Positions 8,762 through 20,299 of a DNA stretch of 64,000 bases are shown here, in pieces (position 1 is the first letter of the stretch; each line of letters starts with the position of its first letter). The stretch spans positions 62,001 to 126,000 of the forward strand of contig CANMNB010000012.1 in assembly GCA_947499145.1 (NCBI GenBank), in the 5' to 3' direction. Source of the stretch: an uncultured Arachnia sp. (GTDB lineage Bacteria; Actinomycetota; Actinomycetes; Propionibacteriales; Propionibacteriaceae). Under the pieces are notes generated by a model. It was given only the letters and a program-made list of their open reading frames with translations, was not told the DNA's origin and searched no databases. Made by a program: the position numbers and the translations under genes.

Positions 8762-8862
8762 CCGCGCCAGCGATCCCGACCCCCGCGCCCGCTCCGCTAC
8801 TACACGGCGTAGCATCAACCGCGATGGGCGACGACGCCCCAGTTCACGCAGGAGTGATGGAC

Positions 8863-11379
<2,517 letters not shown>

Positions 11380-11390
11380 CCCCGCACCGT

Positions 11391-11425
11391 GCGACGGCGG
11401 CCCGCGATCCCCGGGCCGCCGTCGC
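11391..11425 (+). terminator. Strong hairpin terminator after hppA
   Basis: Perfect 14-bp arms (GCGACGGCGGCCCG and its complement) around a 7-base loop, 11 bp after the hppA stop. The rest of the 301-bp gap to the GH42 gene is filled by the palindromic repeat pair described separately. Confidence 0.75.
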
Positions 11426-11452
11426 TCCATGTCCGGGCCCCGTGCGTCTCCG

Positions 11453-11614
11453 GAAAATCGATCAGTGGTCGATTTTCCCCCGTCCGCTTCAGCGAATCGA
11501 TCTCTTACTCCCCGTTCTCGCCACCAGACTGACTTTGGCTGCCCGTCGCAAGTCGGGAGTCAGTGTTCGGCTTTCGGACCCGGACAGGGGGAAATCGATC
11601 AGTGATCGATTTTC
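11453..11614. repeat. Inverted pair of palindromic repeats enclosing ~110 bp of non-coding DNA (copies A and B)
   Basis: Copy A (from 11453) and copy B (to 11614) each hold the palindrome core GAAAATCGATCA / TGATCGATTTTC (copy A has one centre variation, copy B lacks one A), followed inward by CCCCC(T)GTCCG. They face each other. Between them lies a further hairpin with ACTGACT (11528-11534) and AGTCAGT (11558-11564) arms and an inner CCCG/CGGG pair. No reading frame of note is present. The same repeat unit, longer and better conserved, flanks the serine hydrolase gene at 28.7-29.9 kb. The arrangement resembles a REP doublet or a short MITE; no transposase is in the window. Confidence 0.75.
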
Positions 11615-11680
11615 GGACGGAGGGTGACCACCGGACGCGACGGCGGGGTCAGGCGGCAGCGACGGGCGTGGCGGCAGCCC

Positions 11681-13660
11681 TCAGCGAGGGCGCACCATCC
11701 GCCACTCGTAGGCGTCGAGTTCCAAGGTCTCGACGGCGTCGCCGGTCAGCACGTCCGTACCGGCCAGCGCCACCTCGGTCCGCTCGGCCGAATGGTTGAT
11801 CACCGTCAGAACGTCCCCGCGCCGGGCCACCTCGACGAACTCGCTCGCTCCCGCCACCAGCGGCTCGACGCCGGCCTCCGCGAGCAGCCACGCCGTCAGG
11901 CCGCCTGTCGTCACCTCGTCCGGGACCGTGGCCAGGTAGTACGCCCGGCCGGCCCCGGTTCGCTTGCGGGTGAGCGCCGGGTCGCCGGAGCGACGTCCCT
12001 CGGTGAAGTGCGCGAGCACCTCGGCATCGACGACGTCCAGCTCCTCGGCCAACAGGGTGCCGGTGCCGCTGCCGAACGGCCCGTCGAACGGTGCGAACCG
12101 CTCCCCGGGCGCGGAGGCATCGAACTCGGGCGGGACGAGGGCGCCGAACTCCTTCACCTGGGCCCCCAAGAGGTCACGGAGCGCGACGGTGAACCCGCCG
12201 TCCCGGAACGCATCGGACTCGTCGACGACGTCGGAGAAGGCCGTCACCAAGAGGTGTCCGCCACGCTCGACGAAGCCCCGCAGGTTGGCCGCGGCGGCAT
12301 CGGTCACGAGGTACTGCTGCGCAGCGATGACCAACGAGTACCCGCCCAGGTCACCCTCGGGATGCACGATGTCAACCATGACGTGCCGACGGTGCAGCGC
12401 GGCGTACCAACGAGTCACGAGCGCCCCGTAATCCAGTTCGACGGGGTGGTCACTGCCCTCGACGGCCCACCAGTTCTCCCAGTCGAACACGAGCGCCACC
12501 CTGGCTCGACCGTCCGCACCCCCGACGTCGCCGAGGGCCTTGAGGTCCGCCCCGAGCTGGGCGACCTCCCGCCACGTGCGGGTCCCCGTCCCCGCGTGCG
12601 GGAGCATCGCGGAGTGGAATTTCTCCGCCCCCCGTCGTGACTGCCGCCACTGGAAGAACATGACGCCGTCGGCGCCGCGCCCCACGGCCTGCATGCTGAG
12701 GGCTGCCATCTGGCCGGGGGCCTTGGGCGCGTTGGTGGGCCGCCAGTTGACCGCACCTGCAGCCTGCTCCATGAGGATCCACGGCTGCTGTCCCCCCAGG
12801 GAGCGCATGAGGTCGCGCGTGAAGGCTGCGGTCCGGAAGGCCTCGGGGTCGTTGGGGTCCGGGTAGCTGTCATCGCTGATGATGTCGATCTCCGGCGCCC
12901 ACTTCCAGTAGTCAGCGGCCGCGAAGGCCCCCATGAAATTGGTCGTGATCGGCTGGGTCGCACCATGGGAGAGCAGGATGTCGCGTTCCATCGTGTAGAG
13001 CTCGAGGAGGGCGTCGCTGCTGAAGCGCTTGAAGTCGAGCAGCCCGGCCGGGTTCACGCTGTAGGGCGCCTTCCGTGGCGGGTGGACCTGCTCGAAGTCT
13101 GTGACGAGGGAGGACCAGAAGGCGTTGCCCCACGCCTCGTTCAGGGTGCCGACGTCGCCGTACTTGGCCCGCAACCACTGGCGGAATGCGGCTGCCGCAT
13201 TGTCCGAGTAGTCGTGACGGAGGTGGCAGGCGTACTCGTTGTTGACGTGCCACATGACCACCGCCGGGTGGTTCACGTAGCGTTCGGCGATGGCGTGCAC
13301 CAGTTCGGCGGCCAGCCGCCGGTAGCTCGGCGACGTCGGGGCATAGTGCTGACGGCTGCCCGGCCAGTACCGGGCGCCGTTCTCGTCCTGCGGGAGGATG
13401 TCCGGGTACTGCTGGACGGCCCACGGTGGCGGGGAGGCCGTCGCGGTGGCGAGGTCGACGGCGATGCCGCCGTCGTGGAGGAGGCCGATCACGCGGTCGA
13501 GCCACTCGAAATCGAACTTGCCCTCGGCCGGCTGAATCCGTGACCAGGCGAAGATGCCCAGACTGACCAGCGTGACGCCGGCCTCCTGCATCCGGACGAC
13601 GTCCTCCTCCCAGACGTGTGGGGGGAACTGCTCGGGGTTGTAGTCGCCGCCGTAGTACAT
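11681..13660 (-). CDS. Beta-galactosidase, glycoside hydrolase family 42
   Basis: Hydrolyses terminal beta-D-galactosyl residues, probably intracellular since there is no signal peptide. The 659-residue protein has the GH42 layout: an N-terminal TIM barrel opening with YYGGDYNPEQFPPHVWEEDV, acid/base Glu 142 in MWHVNNEY, the nucleophile Glu near 298 in PWILMEQAAGAVNW, FFQWRQSRRGAEKFHSAM, then the trimerisation domain and a C-terminal beta domain. ATG 13660 was chosen because the barrel starts there; only a short TAGGGT stands upstream, so the mRNA may have a minimal leader. It is a paralogue of the GH42 gene at 41 kb but stands alone, divergent from the DUF4282 gene. A 6-bp hairpin (GCCCTC/GAGGGC) overlaps its stop codon. 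Confidence 0.93.
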   Translation of the reverse strand: MYYGGDYNPEQFPPHVWEEDVVRMQEAGVTLVSLGIFAWSRIQPAEGKFDFEWLDRVIGLLHDGGIAVDLATATASPPPWAVQQYPDILPQDENGARYWPGSRQHYAPTSPSYRRLAAELVHAIAERYVNHPAVVMWHVNNEYACHLRHDYSDNAAAAFRQWLRAKYGDVGTLNEAWGNAFWSSLVTDFEQVHPPRKAPYSVNPAGLLDFKRFSSDALLELYTMERDILLSHGATQPITTNFMGAFAAADYWKWAPEIDIISDDSYPDPNDPEAFRTAAFTRDLMRSLGGQQPWILMEQAAGAVNWRPTNAPKAPGQMAALSMQAVGRGADGVMFFQWRQSRRGAEKFHSAMLPHAGTGTRTWREVAQLGADLKALGDVGGADGRARVALVFDWENWWAVEGSDHPVELDYGALVTRWYAALHRRHVMVDIVHPEGDLGGYSLVIAAQQYLVTDAAAANLRGFVERGGHLLVTAFSDVVDESDAFRDGGFTVALRDLLGAQVKEFGALVPPEFDASAPGERFAPFDGPFGSGTGTLLAEELDVVDAEVLAHFTEGRRSGDPALTRKRTGAGRAYYLATVPDEVTTGGLTAWLLAEAGVEPLVAGASEFVEVARRGDVLTVINHSAERTEVALAGTDVLTGDAVETLELDAYEWRMVRPR

Positions 13661-13761
13661 GGACAACAACCCTAGTGTGGTGCCCGGCGGGCGAACACCC
13701 GGACCACTGTCCGAGCCCTGTGCCACAGTGGATCCGTCATCCCGTCGAAAGGACAGGCCCC

Positions 13762-14385
13762 ATGTCGCAACCACACCCCTTCGGCCCCGCCGGCCAGGAG
13801 ACCCCCAACAATCCCGAGCGCTTCTCCAACGGCGAGGGATTCGGATCCACCAGCCCCGGCGAGTCCGCGCCCGGCTTCGCCGAGCCGGGCCAACCCGGCG
13901 GCCAGGCACCGTACGAGCAGCAGCACTACCAGGGCTCCCCCGGCACCTATGGTCAGCAGCCGCCGCCCTACCAGGAGAACACCGTCCCGCAACCTCCCTA
14001 CGGGGGACAGGACCAGTACGGCCAGGAACCGTACGGCCAGGGCGGGTGGCAGCCGACGCCGCCGCCTCCCCCGCCGGGCAGTCGCCTCGCCGACGAGTCC
14101 ACGGGCTTCTTCGCTGCCCTGTTCGACTTCAACTTCCAGCACTTCGTCACGCCGAAGATCATCAAGGTGGTCTACATCGTCATCACCGTGCTGATTGCGC
14201 TCGGCGCCATCGGCTTCCTGATCGCAGCGCTGGCCTCCGGTGAGGGCGGCGCCATCTTCGCGGCCCTGATCTTCGTGCCGCTCGGCGCCCTCATCTACCT
14301 GGCGTTGGCACGGATGTCGCTGGAGCTGTACTACGCAGTCATCCGCCTCTCCGAGGACGTCAACGACCGCCTCCCCCGCCAGTAG
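13762..14385 (+). CDS. DUF4282 membrane protein with Pro/Gln/Gly/Tyr-rich N-terminus
   Basis: A 207-residue protein. The first ~115 residues are low complexity, rich in P, G, Q and Y with repeated QDQYGQEPYGQGGW-like units and a run of prolines, and are probably disordered in the cytoplasm. The DUF4282 domain follows: FFAALFDFNFQHFVTPKIIKVVYIVI leads into two transmembrane helices and a cytoplasmic end ARMSLELYYAVIRLSEDVNDRL. The start at ATG 13762 follows an AAAGGACA ribosome site. Function is unknown; such actinobacterial proteins are often small membrane scaffolds. Followed after 63 bp by femX. Confidence 0.8.
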   Translation: MSQPHPFGPAGQETPNNPERFSNGEGFGSTSPGESAPGFAEPGQPGGQAPYEQQHYQGSPGTYGQQPPPYQENTVPQPPYGGQDQYGQEPYGQGGWQPTPPPPPPGSRLADESTGFFAALFDFNFQHFVTPKIIKVVYIVITVLIALGAIGFLIAALASGEGGAIFAALIFVPLGALIYLALARMSLELYYAVIRLSEDVNDRLPRQ

Positions 14386-14448
14386 CGCAGAGCGTGCCTG
14401 GTCCGCGGGATCAGGCTCCCCGGGACCCGCTCACGGTAGGTTGGAGCC

Positions 14449-15576
14449 GTGACGATCTCGGTGAGACCCATCCCCGCGGACCAGCACCTCGCGTTCATCA
14501 CAGAGCGAGGGTCGGCCAGTTTCCTGCAAACCCCGGCCTGGGCGAGGGTGAAGCCGGACTGGCAGGGCGAGTCGATCGGCTTCTTCGACGGCAAGGAACT
14601 CACCGGCGTCGGTCTGGTCCTCTATCGGCAGCTGCCCAAGCTGCGACGCAGCCTCGCCTACCTGCCCGAGGGCCCGGTCCTCCGGTGGGAGCGTCCGGAC
14701 GTGGGCGCCCACCTCGAGGCCCTCGTGGAGCACGCACGCCGCCGCAGGGCCTTTGCGGTGCGCATCGGCCCCGCCCTGGTCCACCGTCGCTGGGGGGCAG
14801 CCACCATCAAGGAGGCCGTGGCCGACGAGTCGGTGACCAAGCTCTCCGACGTCGAGCCCGACGACACCTCCCTCGTCGCGGTGCGGGTTATCCGCCAGCT
14901 GGAACACCTCGGCTGGCAGTCCGAACCGGAAGGATCCGGCTTTGCGGCCGGCCAGCCCAAGTTCAACTTCCAGCTCCCGCTGCGCCACCCCGATGGCACC
15001 CAGAAGACCGAGGACGAGCTCCTCAAGGGCATGAACCAGCTCTGGCGCCGCAACATCAAGAAGGCGGACAAGTCCGGGGTCCAGGTTCGCCTCGGCGAGC
15101 GCGAGGACCTCGCTCGCTTCCACCGCATCTACCTCGAGACCGCCGAGCGGGACGGCTTCACAGGCCGGGCACTCAGCTACTTCGAGACGATGTGGGACGC
15201 GCTACGGGCCGAGGACCCCGACCGCATGCGGCTCTACCTCGCCGAGCACCACGGCGACCTCGTCGCGGCCACGACGATGGTGCAGGTCGGCGATCACGCC
15301 TGGTACTCCTACGGCGCGTCCACCTCCGCCAAGCGCGAGGTGCGCGGCTCGAATGCGATCCAATGGCGCATGATCCGCGATGCGCTGGCTGCCGGTTGCG
15401 CCGTCTACGACCTCCGCGGCATCACCGAGGGCGTCGCCGCCGACGACCCGGAGATCGGCCTGATCCAGTTCAAGGTCGGCACCGGCGGCGAGGCGGTGGC
15501 CCATCTCGGCGAGTGGGACAAGCCCCTCAACCGAGTACTGCACCTGGCCTTCAACGAGTACATGAAGAGGCGTTGA
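14449..15576 (+). CDS. femX: FemX/FemABX peptidoglycan interpeptide peptidyltransferase
   Basis: Non-ribosomal peptidyltransferase that uses aminoacyl-tRNA to add the first bridge residue to the peptidoglycan precursor at the membrane. The 375-residue product shows the double GNAT fold: FLQTPAWARVKPDWQGESIGFFDGKELTGVGLVLYRQLPKLRRSLAYLPEGPVL in the first half and KFNFQLPL, LWRRNIKKADKSGVQVRLG, YSYGASTSAKREVRGSNAIQWRMIRDA and YDLRGI in the second. GTG start at 14449. In actinobacteria with LL-diaminopimelate walls FemX adds glycine; that role is inferred, not read. The gene ends 4 bp before the racemase-like gene, so they form a cell-wall operon. Confidence 0.87.
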   Translation: MTISVRPIPADQHLAFITERGSASFLQTPAWARVKPDWQGESIGFFDGKELTGVGLVLYRQLPKLRRSLAYLPEGPVLRWERPDVGAHLEALVEHARRRRAFAVRIGPALVHRRWGAATIKEAVADESVTKLSDVEPDDTSLVAVRVIRQLEHLGWQSEPEGSGFAAGQPKFNFQLPLRHPDGTQKTEDELLKGMNQLWRRNIKKADKSGVQVRLGEREDLARFHRIYLETAERDGFTGRALSYFETMWDALRAEDPDRMRLYLAEHHGDLVAATTMVQVGDHAWYSYGASTSAKREVRGSNAIQWRMIRDALAAGCAVYDLRGITEGVAADDPEIGLIQFKVGTGGEAVAHLGEWDKPLNRVLHLAFNEYMKRR

Positions 15577-15580
15577 CCCG

Positions 15581-16606
15581 ATGACCCTGACACTGTCCGT
15601 CGACACGCGCCGCTGGCGCGACCACCTCCGGACTCTGCAGTCCGACGTGCCGGGGCTGGTGCCCGTCGCCAAGGGCAACGGCTACGGGTTCGGGCTCGAG
15701 GTGTTGGCCCGAGAGGCCATGCGGATCCGCGCCAGCGCCATCGCCGTCGGGGTGGCCGAGGAGGTCACCCAGGTCCGGCTGGCCGGCTACACGCGCGACG
15801 TCGTTGTCCTGAATCCCTGGCGGCCCGGCGACGCCGTCCACACCGCCCTGCTCTCCGACCCCCGCGTCGTCACCACCGTTTCCCGACCGGAGGACCTCGC
15901 TGCAATATCAGCCCAAGCCCCGCGTGCCCGCGTGCAGCTGGAGCTCCTCACCTCCATGCGCCGCCACGGACTCACCCTCGAGCAGCTCGAGGGAATCGAC
16001 CTCCACGACCTCACATTCGAGGGCTGGACCATCCACCTGCCCGCAACGGGATCACTCACGGAGGCCGAGGAGCTCGCCAGAGCTGCTCTGGCTGTCCACC
16101 GCGGTGCCGTGTGGGTCTCCCACCTCGACGTAGCGGACTACCGGCTCCTGCGCACCAGGCTCGGTGTCCAGACGCGGATGCGGATCGGCACCAGGCTCTG
16201 GCTGGGGGCACCCGAGACACTCACCACGCGCGCCACCGTGCTGGACGTCCACCGGATCACGCGGGGACAGCGGCTCGGCTACCACCAGTCCCGTGCGCCG
16301 CGGGATGGCTGGATCGTCGTCGTCTCCGGCGGCACGGCGCACGGGATTGCCCTTGCCGCCCCCGTCCCGCAACGATCGCTACGGCAGCGCGGGGTCACCG
16401 TCGCCGAGGGGCTGTTGGAGGCCGCTGGACAGAGCCTCTCACCGTTCACCCTTGGGCGGCGGAAGCGGCCGTTCGCCGAGCCCCCGCACATGCACTCATC
16501 CATGCTCTTCGTGCCGGGGCGTCACCCCGGCGTCGCCGTGGGCGACGAGGTCCCCGTCACCTGTCGCATGACCACCACCCGGTTCGACCAGATCGCCTGG
16601 CGCTGA
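15581..16606 (+). CDS. Alanine racemase-like PLP (fold type III) protein
   Basis: A 341-residue homologue of alanine racemase: it begins with LTLSVDTRRWRDHLRTL and has the PLP-lysine motif as PVAKGNGYGFGLEVLA (compare VKADAYGHG). Further family elements are VGVAEEVTQVRLAG, VQLELLTSMRRHGL and RMRIGTRLWLG. The C-terminal domain is atypical: where active racemases have the YGDGY catalytic-tyrosine motif this protein has VSGGTAHGIAL, and GxVxMD is replaced by HSSMLFVPG. So PLP binding looks retained but racemisation is doubtful. It starts 4 bp after femX and is surely co-transcribed, hinting at a role in bridge amino-acid supply or regulation. Its last 111 bases overlap the convergent gene on the minus strand. 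Confidence 0.75.
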   Translation: MTLTLSVDTRRWRDHLRTLQSDVPGLVPVAKGNGYGFGLEVLAREAMRIRASAIAVGVAEEVTQVRLAGYTRDVVVLNPWRPGDAVHTALLSDPRVVTTVSRPEDLAAISAQAPRARVQLELLTSMRRHGLTLEQLEGIDLHDLTFEGWTIHLPATGSLTEAEELARAALAVHRGAVWVSHLDVADYRLLRTRLGVQTRMRIGTRLWLGAPETLTTRATVLDVHRITRGQRLGYHQSRAPRDGWIVVVSGGTAHGIALAAPVPQRSLRQRGVTVAEGLLEAAGQSLSPFTLGRRKRPFAEPPHMHSSMLFVPGRHPGVAVGDEVPVTCRMTTTRFDQIAWR

Positions 16607-17950
16607 CCGCCTCGGCGGAGGCAGCGCCTCGAGCACCTCTCCGTCGTTCAGAACCCCACCGATCGGGTCGCTGACGTCCGGGGTGCGCTGCGGGTCGGTT
16701 ACCGGATGGGCGACATCGCCCAGCACCCGCAGAAGAATCCAGACCTCCGCCACCACCCGGATGATGATGGTGAGGTAGTACAGGTTGGTGGGCCCGTACT
16801 TGTCCGCCGTCAGGTGTCCCGAGAGCCAGCCCCACACTGCCGCCCAGTGGATGACCTCGGCTGCGGTGAGCACCGCCAGTTCCGTGCGGTACGGGCGGGC
16901 CAGGACGACGGCGAGCAGCAGCCAGAGCCCCAGTTGCGGCGGCTGCGACGGAGCAGCGACGGCCCAAACCAGGACCGCGACGCCCACGGCGCTCCCCACC
17001 CGCGGCCGGCGCCGCCTGACGTACCAGCCGGCGATGACCACCAGCCCAACGGTCACGGCAAGGAGGAGTCCCAGGTTGCCCGCGGCACGCACGTCCCAGC
17101 CGAACGCGCGCATGAGGTACCACAAGGAGCCGAATGACGCTTCCGACTCGATCTGGCCGCGGTAGTAAGCGACGACGACGTCCGGCTGGGTGAGCAGGTA
17201 GGGGGCGTGGATCAGCAGCCACGCACCCGACGCTGAACCGACGTACGAGGCGAGCACCCGCCGACTGCCCCGGAGCCAGATGACCACCGCGAGCGCCAGC
17301 GCGACGAGACCGGCGAGTGGTCCGGCCGACATGGCCGCGGCCAGCACGAGGCCCGCGGCCCACGCGTTGCGCCGGGCGAACAGCCACAACCCGGCAGCGG
17401 ACAGCGACACGGGCACGAGGTCCCAGTTGATGAGACCGGCGGCCAACACCACCGGTGATGCCGCAACCCAGAACAGGATCCAGCCCCGCTCGCGCCCGAA
17501 CAGGCCCCGCAGCGCCACCACGAGGCCCAGGAACGCGAGGTAGAGCACGAGCGCCGAGGTGCCCATGAACAGCCCCAGGCCGTCGAGTTGGGTCTGGAGG
17601 TCCGATGCCGGTCGCACCTCTGCCCCGAGTCCGTCCACCATCCTCACCACCAGCATGACGAGGAAGCCCAGCAGCGGGGGCACGCTCCAGACGTCGCCCC
17701 CGACCGGGGGCAGGCCCTCGGCCAGCCCACCGGTCCACGCCACGGGAAGGTCGGAGTAACAGAGCCTGATGTAGGCATTGATGGCGTTGTCCGCCTCTGT
17801 CTGCAGGCACGGCCACTGGCGCAGCGCCAGCACCAGGAAGAGGGCCGACGCGGTGAGCAGCAACCACGGCAGCGGCTCGAACCAGACCCCGCGCGGGCGG
17901 GCATGGCGCCCCATGGGGCCGCCCAGTCCGGGCAACAGCGCGTTGGTCAC
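16496..17950 (-). CDS. GT87-like (DUF2029) integral membrane protein
   Basis: A 484-residue polytopic membrane protein with about 10-11 hydrophobic segments and conserved extracytoplasmic pieces such as CYSDLPVAWTGGLAEGLPP, SYVGSASGAWLLIHAPYL and YYRGQIESEASFGSLWYLMRAFGWD. It resembles the polyprenol-phosphate-sugar-using GT87 family. It lies 21 bp downstream of the class A PBP gene, as Rv0051 follows ponA1 in Mycobacterium, so a role in envelope glycan assembly is likely by context. GTG start at 17950. The final ~37 residues are non-hydrophobic and come from DNA that is also the end of the racemase-like gene on the other strand. Substrate unknown. Confidence 0.78.
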   Translation of the reverse strand: MTNALLPGLGGPMGRHARPRGVWFEPLPWLLLTASALFLVLALRQWPCLQTEADNAINAYIRLCYSDLPVAWTGGLAEGLPPVGGDVWSVPPLLGFLVMLVVRMVDGLGAEVRPASDLQTQLDGLGLFMGTSALVLYLAFLGLVVALRGLFGRERGWILFWVAASPVVLAAGLINWDLVPVSLSAAGLWLFARRNAWAAGLVLAAAMSAGPLAGLVALALAVVIWLRGSRRVLASYVGSASGAWLLIHAPYLLTQPDVVVAYYRGQIESEASFGSLWYLMRAFGWDVRAAGNLGLLLAVTVGLVVIAGWYVRRRRPRVGSAVGVAVLVWAVAAPSQPPQLGLWLLLAVVLARPYRTELAVLTAAEVIHWAAVWGWLSGHLTADKYGPTNLYYLTIIIRVVAEVWILLRVLGDVAHPVTDPQRTPDVSDPIGGVLNDGEVLEALPPPRRSAPGDLVEPGGGHATGDGDLVAHGDAGVTPRHEEHG

Positions 17951-17971
17951 TGGCCCAGACTAGGGCCAGGA

Positions 17972-20299
17972 TCAGGCGTCAGCGCCGAGACTGACCGACG
18001 GCAACGGGATGGGGTCCTCCTGCCCCGGAGGTTTCGGCCGAGCGGTTGGGCGGCCTGCGGCGTCGCCCCCGCCGCCAGGCGACGGCGGGTCGCTCGAGAC
18101 GGGCGGCTCCTCCGAGGGGACAGGCTCCTCCGACGGCTCCGGTTCGGGGCTCGGCTCCTCGCTGGGTTCAGTCGGCTCCGGGGAAGACTCCTCCGGCGTC
18201 GACTCGGGGGTGGTCTCCTCGGTCGTCGACTCCTCGGGCGTCGGCGATTCCGACTCCTCGGGAGTCGGGCTCGATTCGACCTCGGTGGGTTCCGTCTCGG
18301 TCGGGGTCGGGCTCGGCGAAGGAGATTGGGACTCGTTGATGCCGTCGATGGGCTCGGGCTCGTCGAACTCGAGGACCTCCATACCCTCGGACGCCACGCG
18401 CATGTAGTCCACCCATGTCATGAGCGGGTAGCTGGAGCCGTAGAAGGTCCGGTCCTGCGGGCGCTTGTAGGGCTCGAGGTCACCGATGCCGTCGTCGCCG
18501 ACGACGTACATCACCGCGGTGGAGATCTGACGGGTGTAGCCAACGAACCACGCGGACTGGATCTCGTCCTCGACGCCGTGGGTACCTGTCTTGCCGGCCA
18601 CCGGTCGCCCGAGGTCGGAGGCCCGCGTACCGCTGCCTTCGGTGACGACGCTCGTGAGCGCATCTGTGAGGTTGGCGGCCACGTTGCGCTCCACCTGCGG
18701 GCGGCGCTCGACGTCGGCCTGGTACAGGACGCTGCCGTTGCGGTCCTCGACACGGGCGACGAAGTGGGTGTCCTTGTAGTGGCCCTCGTCGGCGAAGGTG
18801 GCGTAGGAGTTGGCCATATCGAGCGGACTCACCTCGGCGGCTCCGAGCGCAATGCGAGAGTTGCGGTTCCAGCCCGCGTCGGGTGCCCCGGAGTCGGTCG
18901 CCGCCCGCACAACTTCCTCGGGGCCTCCCTCCATCTGCTCGGTCATGTCCACCATGGCGGTGTTGATGGAGTCGGCGACGGCCTGGCGCAGCGTCACGGG
19001 ACCGTACTCCTGGGAGAACTGGTTCCGGATCGGTTGGGTGTCGCCGCGCGGCACGAACGTGTCGCCCTTGAGGATGCTGTCCAGCGAGAACCCGTTGCGC
19101 AGGCCTGCCAGCGTGGCGAACGCCTTGAACGTCGACGCCGCCGCGCGCGGGGTGGTGGCCCAGTTGCGCTGGTCGTCGACGTAGTTGGGTCCCCCGTACA
19201 TGGCCAGGACGGCACCGGACGCCGTGTCGACGCTGGAGATGGCGACCTTCAGCTCGTTCGGGTCCTGCGGCTCCTCCGCGTTCGCGGCCGCTTCTGCGGT
19301 GTAGCGCTGGGCCGTCTCGACGGCCGCGTCCTGCAAGCGCGTGTCGATGGTGGTGACCACTTTGAGGCCCCCGCCTTGGATCTCGCCCTCGCTGAAGCCC
19401 GCGTCGATGAGTTCGCGCTCCACCTGCTTGATCAGGAAGCCGGTGGGGCCGCCGTAGCGATCATTGGTGGGGACCTCCGGAAACTCCGGCAGGGAGGCCC
19501 GTGCCTCCTGGTGCTCGGCCGCGGTGATGTGGCCCATCTCCAGCATGCCGTCCAGGACGTAGCCGTAGCGCCCCTCCAGGCGCTCCACGTTCTCCGACCC
19601 ACCGGACGGATTGAAGGCGGCGGGATTGTTGAGGATGGCGGCCAGCGCAGCCGATTCCTGCAGCGTGAGTTCCGCTGCGGGCTTCAGGAAGTAAGACTTG
19701 GACGCGGCCTCGATGCCGTAGGCCCCGCGCCCGAAGTAGATGGTGTTGAGGTAGCCCTCGAGGATCTCCTCCTTGGGCACCTGTCGGCCCATCTTCGTGG
19801 CCAGCACCAATTCATCGACCTTGCGGCTGATGGTCTGCCCCGAGTGGAGGTAGAAGATCTTGATGTACTGCTGCGTGATGGTGGAGCCGCCCTGGATCTC
19901 TCCGCCCGTGAGAATGCTCCATGCGCCTCGCGCCATCCCCCGCACGGAGAACCCGGGATCCTCCCAGAAGGAGCGGTTCTCGGCCGCGACGACGGCGTCC
20001 TTGACAACTTGGGGGATCTCCTCGTAGTCCAGGCTCACCCGGTTCTGCACCGCGAGGGAACCAAGCTGGGTCTCGCCGTCACTGTGGAAGAGGAACGTGG
20101 TGTTGGTGGTGAAGTCCTCGTTGGGGTCCGGGAGGTCCCGCGTCGCGTAGAGGTAGGCGAAGGCCCCCAATCCGGCCAGGCCGAGCAGCACGAGGACTGC
20201 CAGGGCGCCGACGGCGATCCGACCCCAGATGCGGCGGGCAGAGGACTTCTTCGCCCGACGGGTCCGCTGGGGCTTCTGCGGGGCCGACTTGCTAGCCAT
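17972..20299 (-). CDS. Class A penicillin-binding protein (bifunctional transglycosylase/transpeptidase)
   Basis: Polymerises lipid II and cross-links peptidoglycan outside the membrane. The 775-residue protein has a basic cytoplasmic tail, one transmembrane helix at about residues 30-52, a GT51 domain with AAENRSFWEDPGFSVRGMARG and GGSTITQQYIKIFYL, then the transpeptidase with SxxK (ASTFKAF), SxN (DSINTAM) and KTG (GKTGTHG). In the GT51 motif the catalytic Glu is kept, while the usual EDRRFxxHxG reads ENRSFWEDPG. From about residue 650 there is a long tail rich in P, S, E and T. The 5' end overlaps the DUF5318 gene by 8 bp and the GT87-like gene follows, matching the ponA1 neighbourhood of mycobacteria. 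Confidence 0.94.
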   Translation of the reverse strand: MASKSAPQKPQRTRRAKKSSARRIWGRIAVGALAVLVLLGLAGLGAFAYLYATRDLPDPNEDFTTNTTFLFHSDGETQLGSLAVQNRVSLDYEEIPQVVKDAVVAAENRSFWEDPGFSVRGMARGAWSILTGGEIQGGSTITQQYIKIFYLHSGQTISRKVDELVLATKMGRQVPKEEILEGYLNTIYFGRGAYGIEAASKSYFLKPAAELTLQESAALAAILNNPAAFNPSGGSENVERLEGRYGYVLDGMLEMGHITAAEHQEARASLPEFPEVPTNDRYGGPTGFLIKQVERELIDAGFSEGEIQGGGLKVVTTIDTRLQDAAVETAQRYTAEAAANAEEPQDPNELKVAISSVDTASGAVLAMYGGPNYVDDQRNWATTPRAAASTFKAFATLAGLRNGFSLDSILKGDTFVPRGDTQPIRNQFSQEYGPVTLRQAVADSINTAMVDMTEQMEGGPEEVVRAATDSGAPDAGWNRNSRIALGAAEVSPLDMANSYATFADEGHYKDTHFVARVEDRNGSVLYQADVERRPQVERNVAANLTDALTSVVTEGSGTRASDLGRPVAGKTGTHGVEDEIQSAWFVGYTRQISTAVMYVVGDDGIGDLEPYKRPQDRTFYGSSYPLMTWVDYMRVASEGMEVLEFDEPEPIDGINESQSPSPSPTPTETEPTEVESSPTPEESESPTPEESTTEETTPESTPEESSPEPTEPSEEPSPEPEPSEEPVPSEEPPVSSDPPSPGGGGDAAGRPTARPKPPGQEDPIPLPSVSLGADA

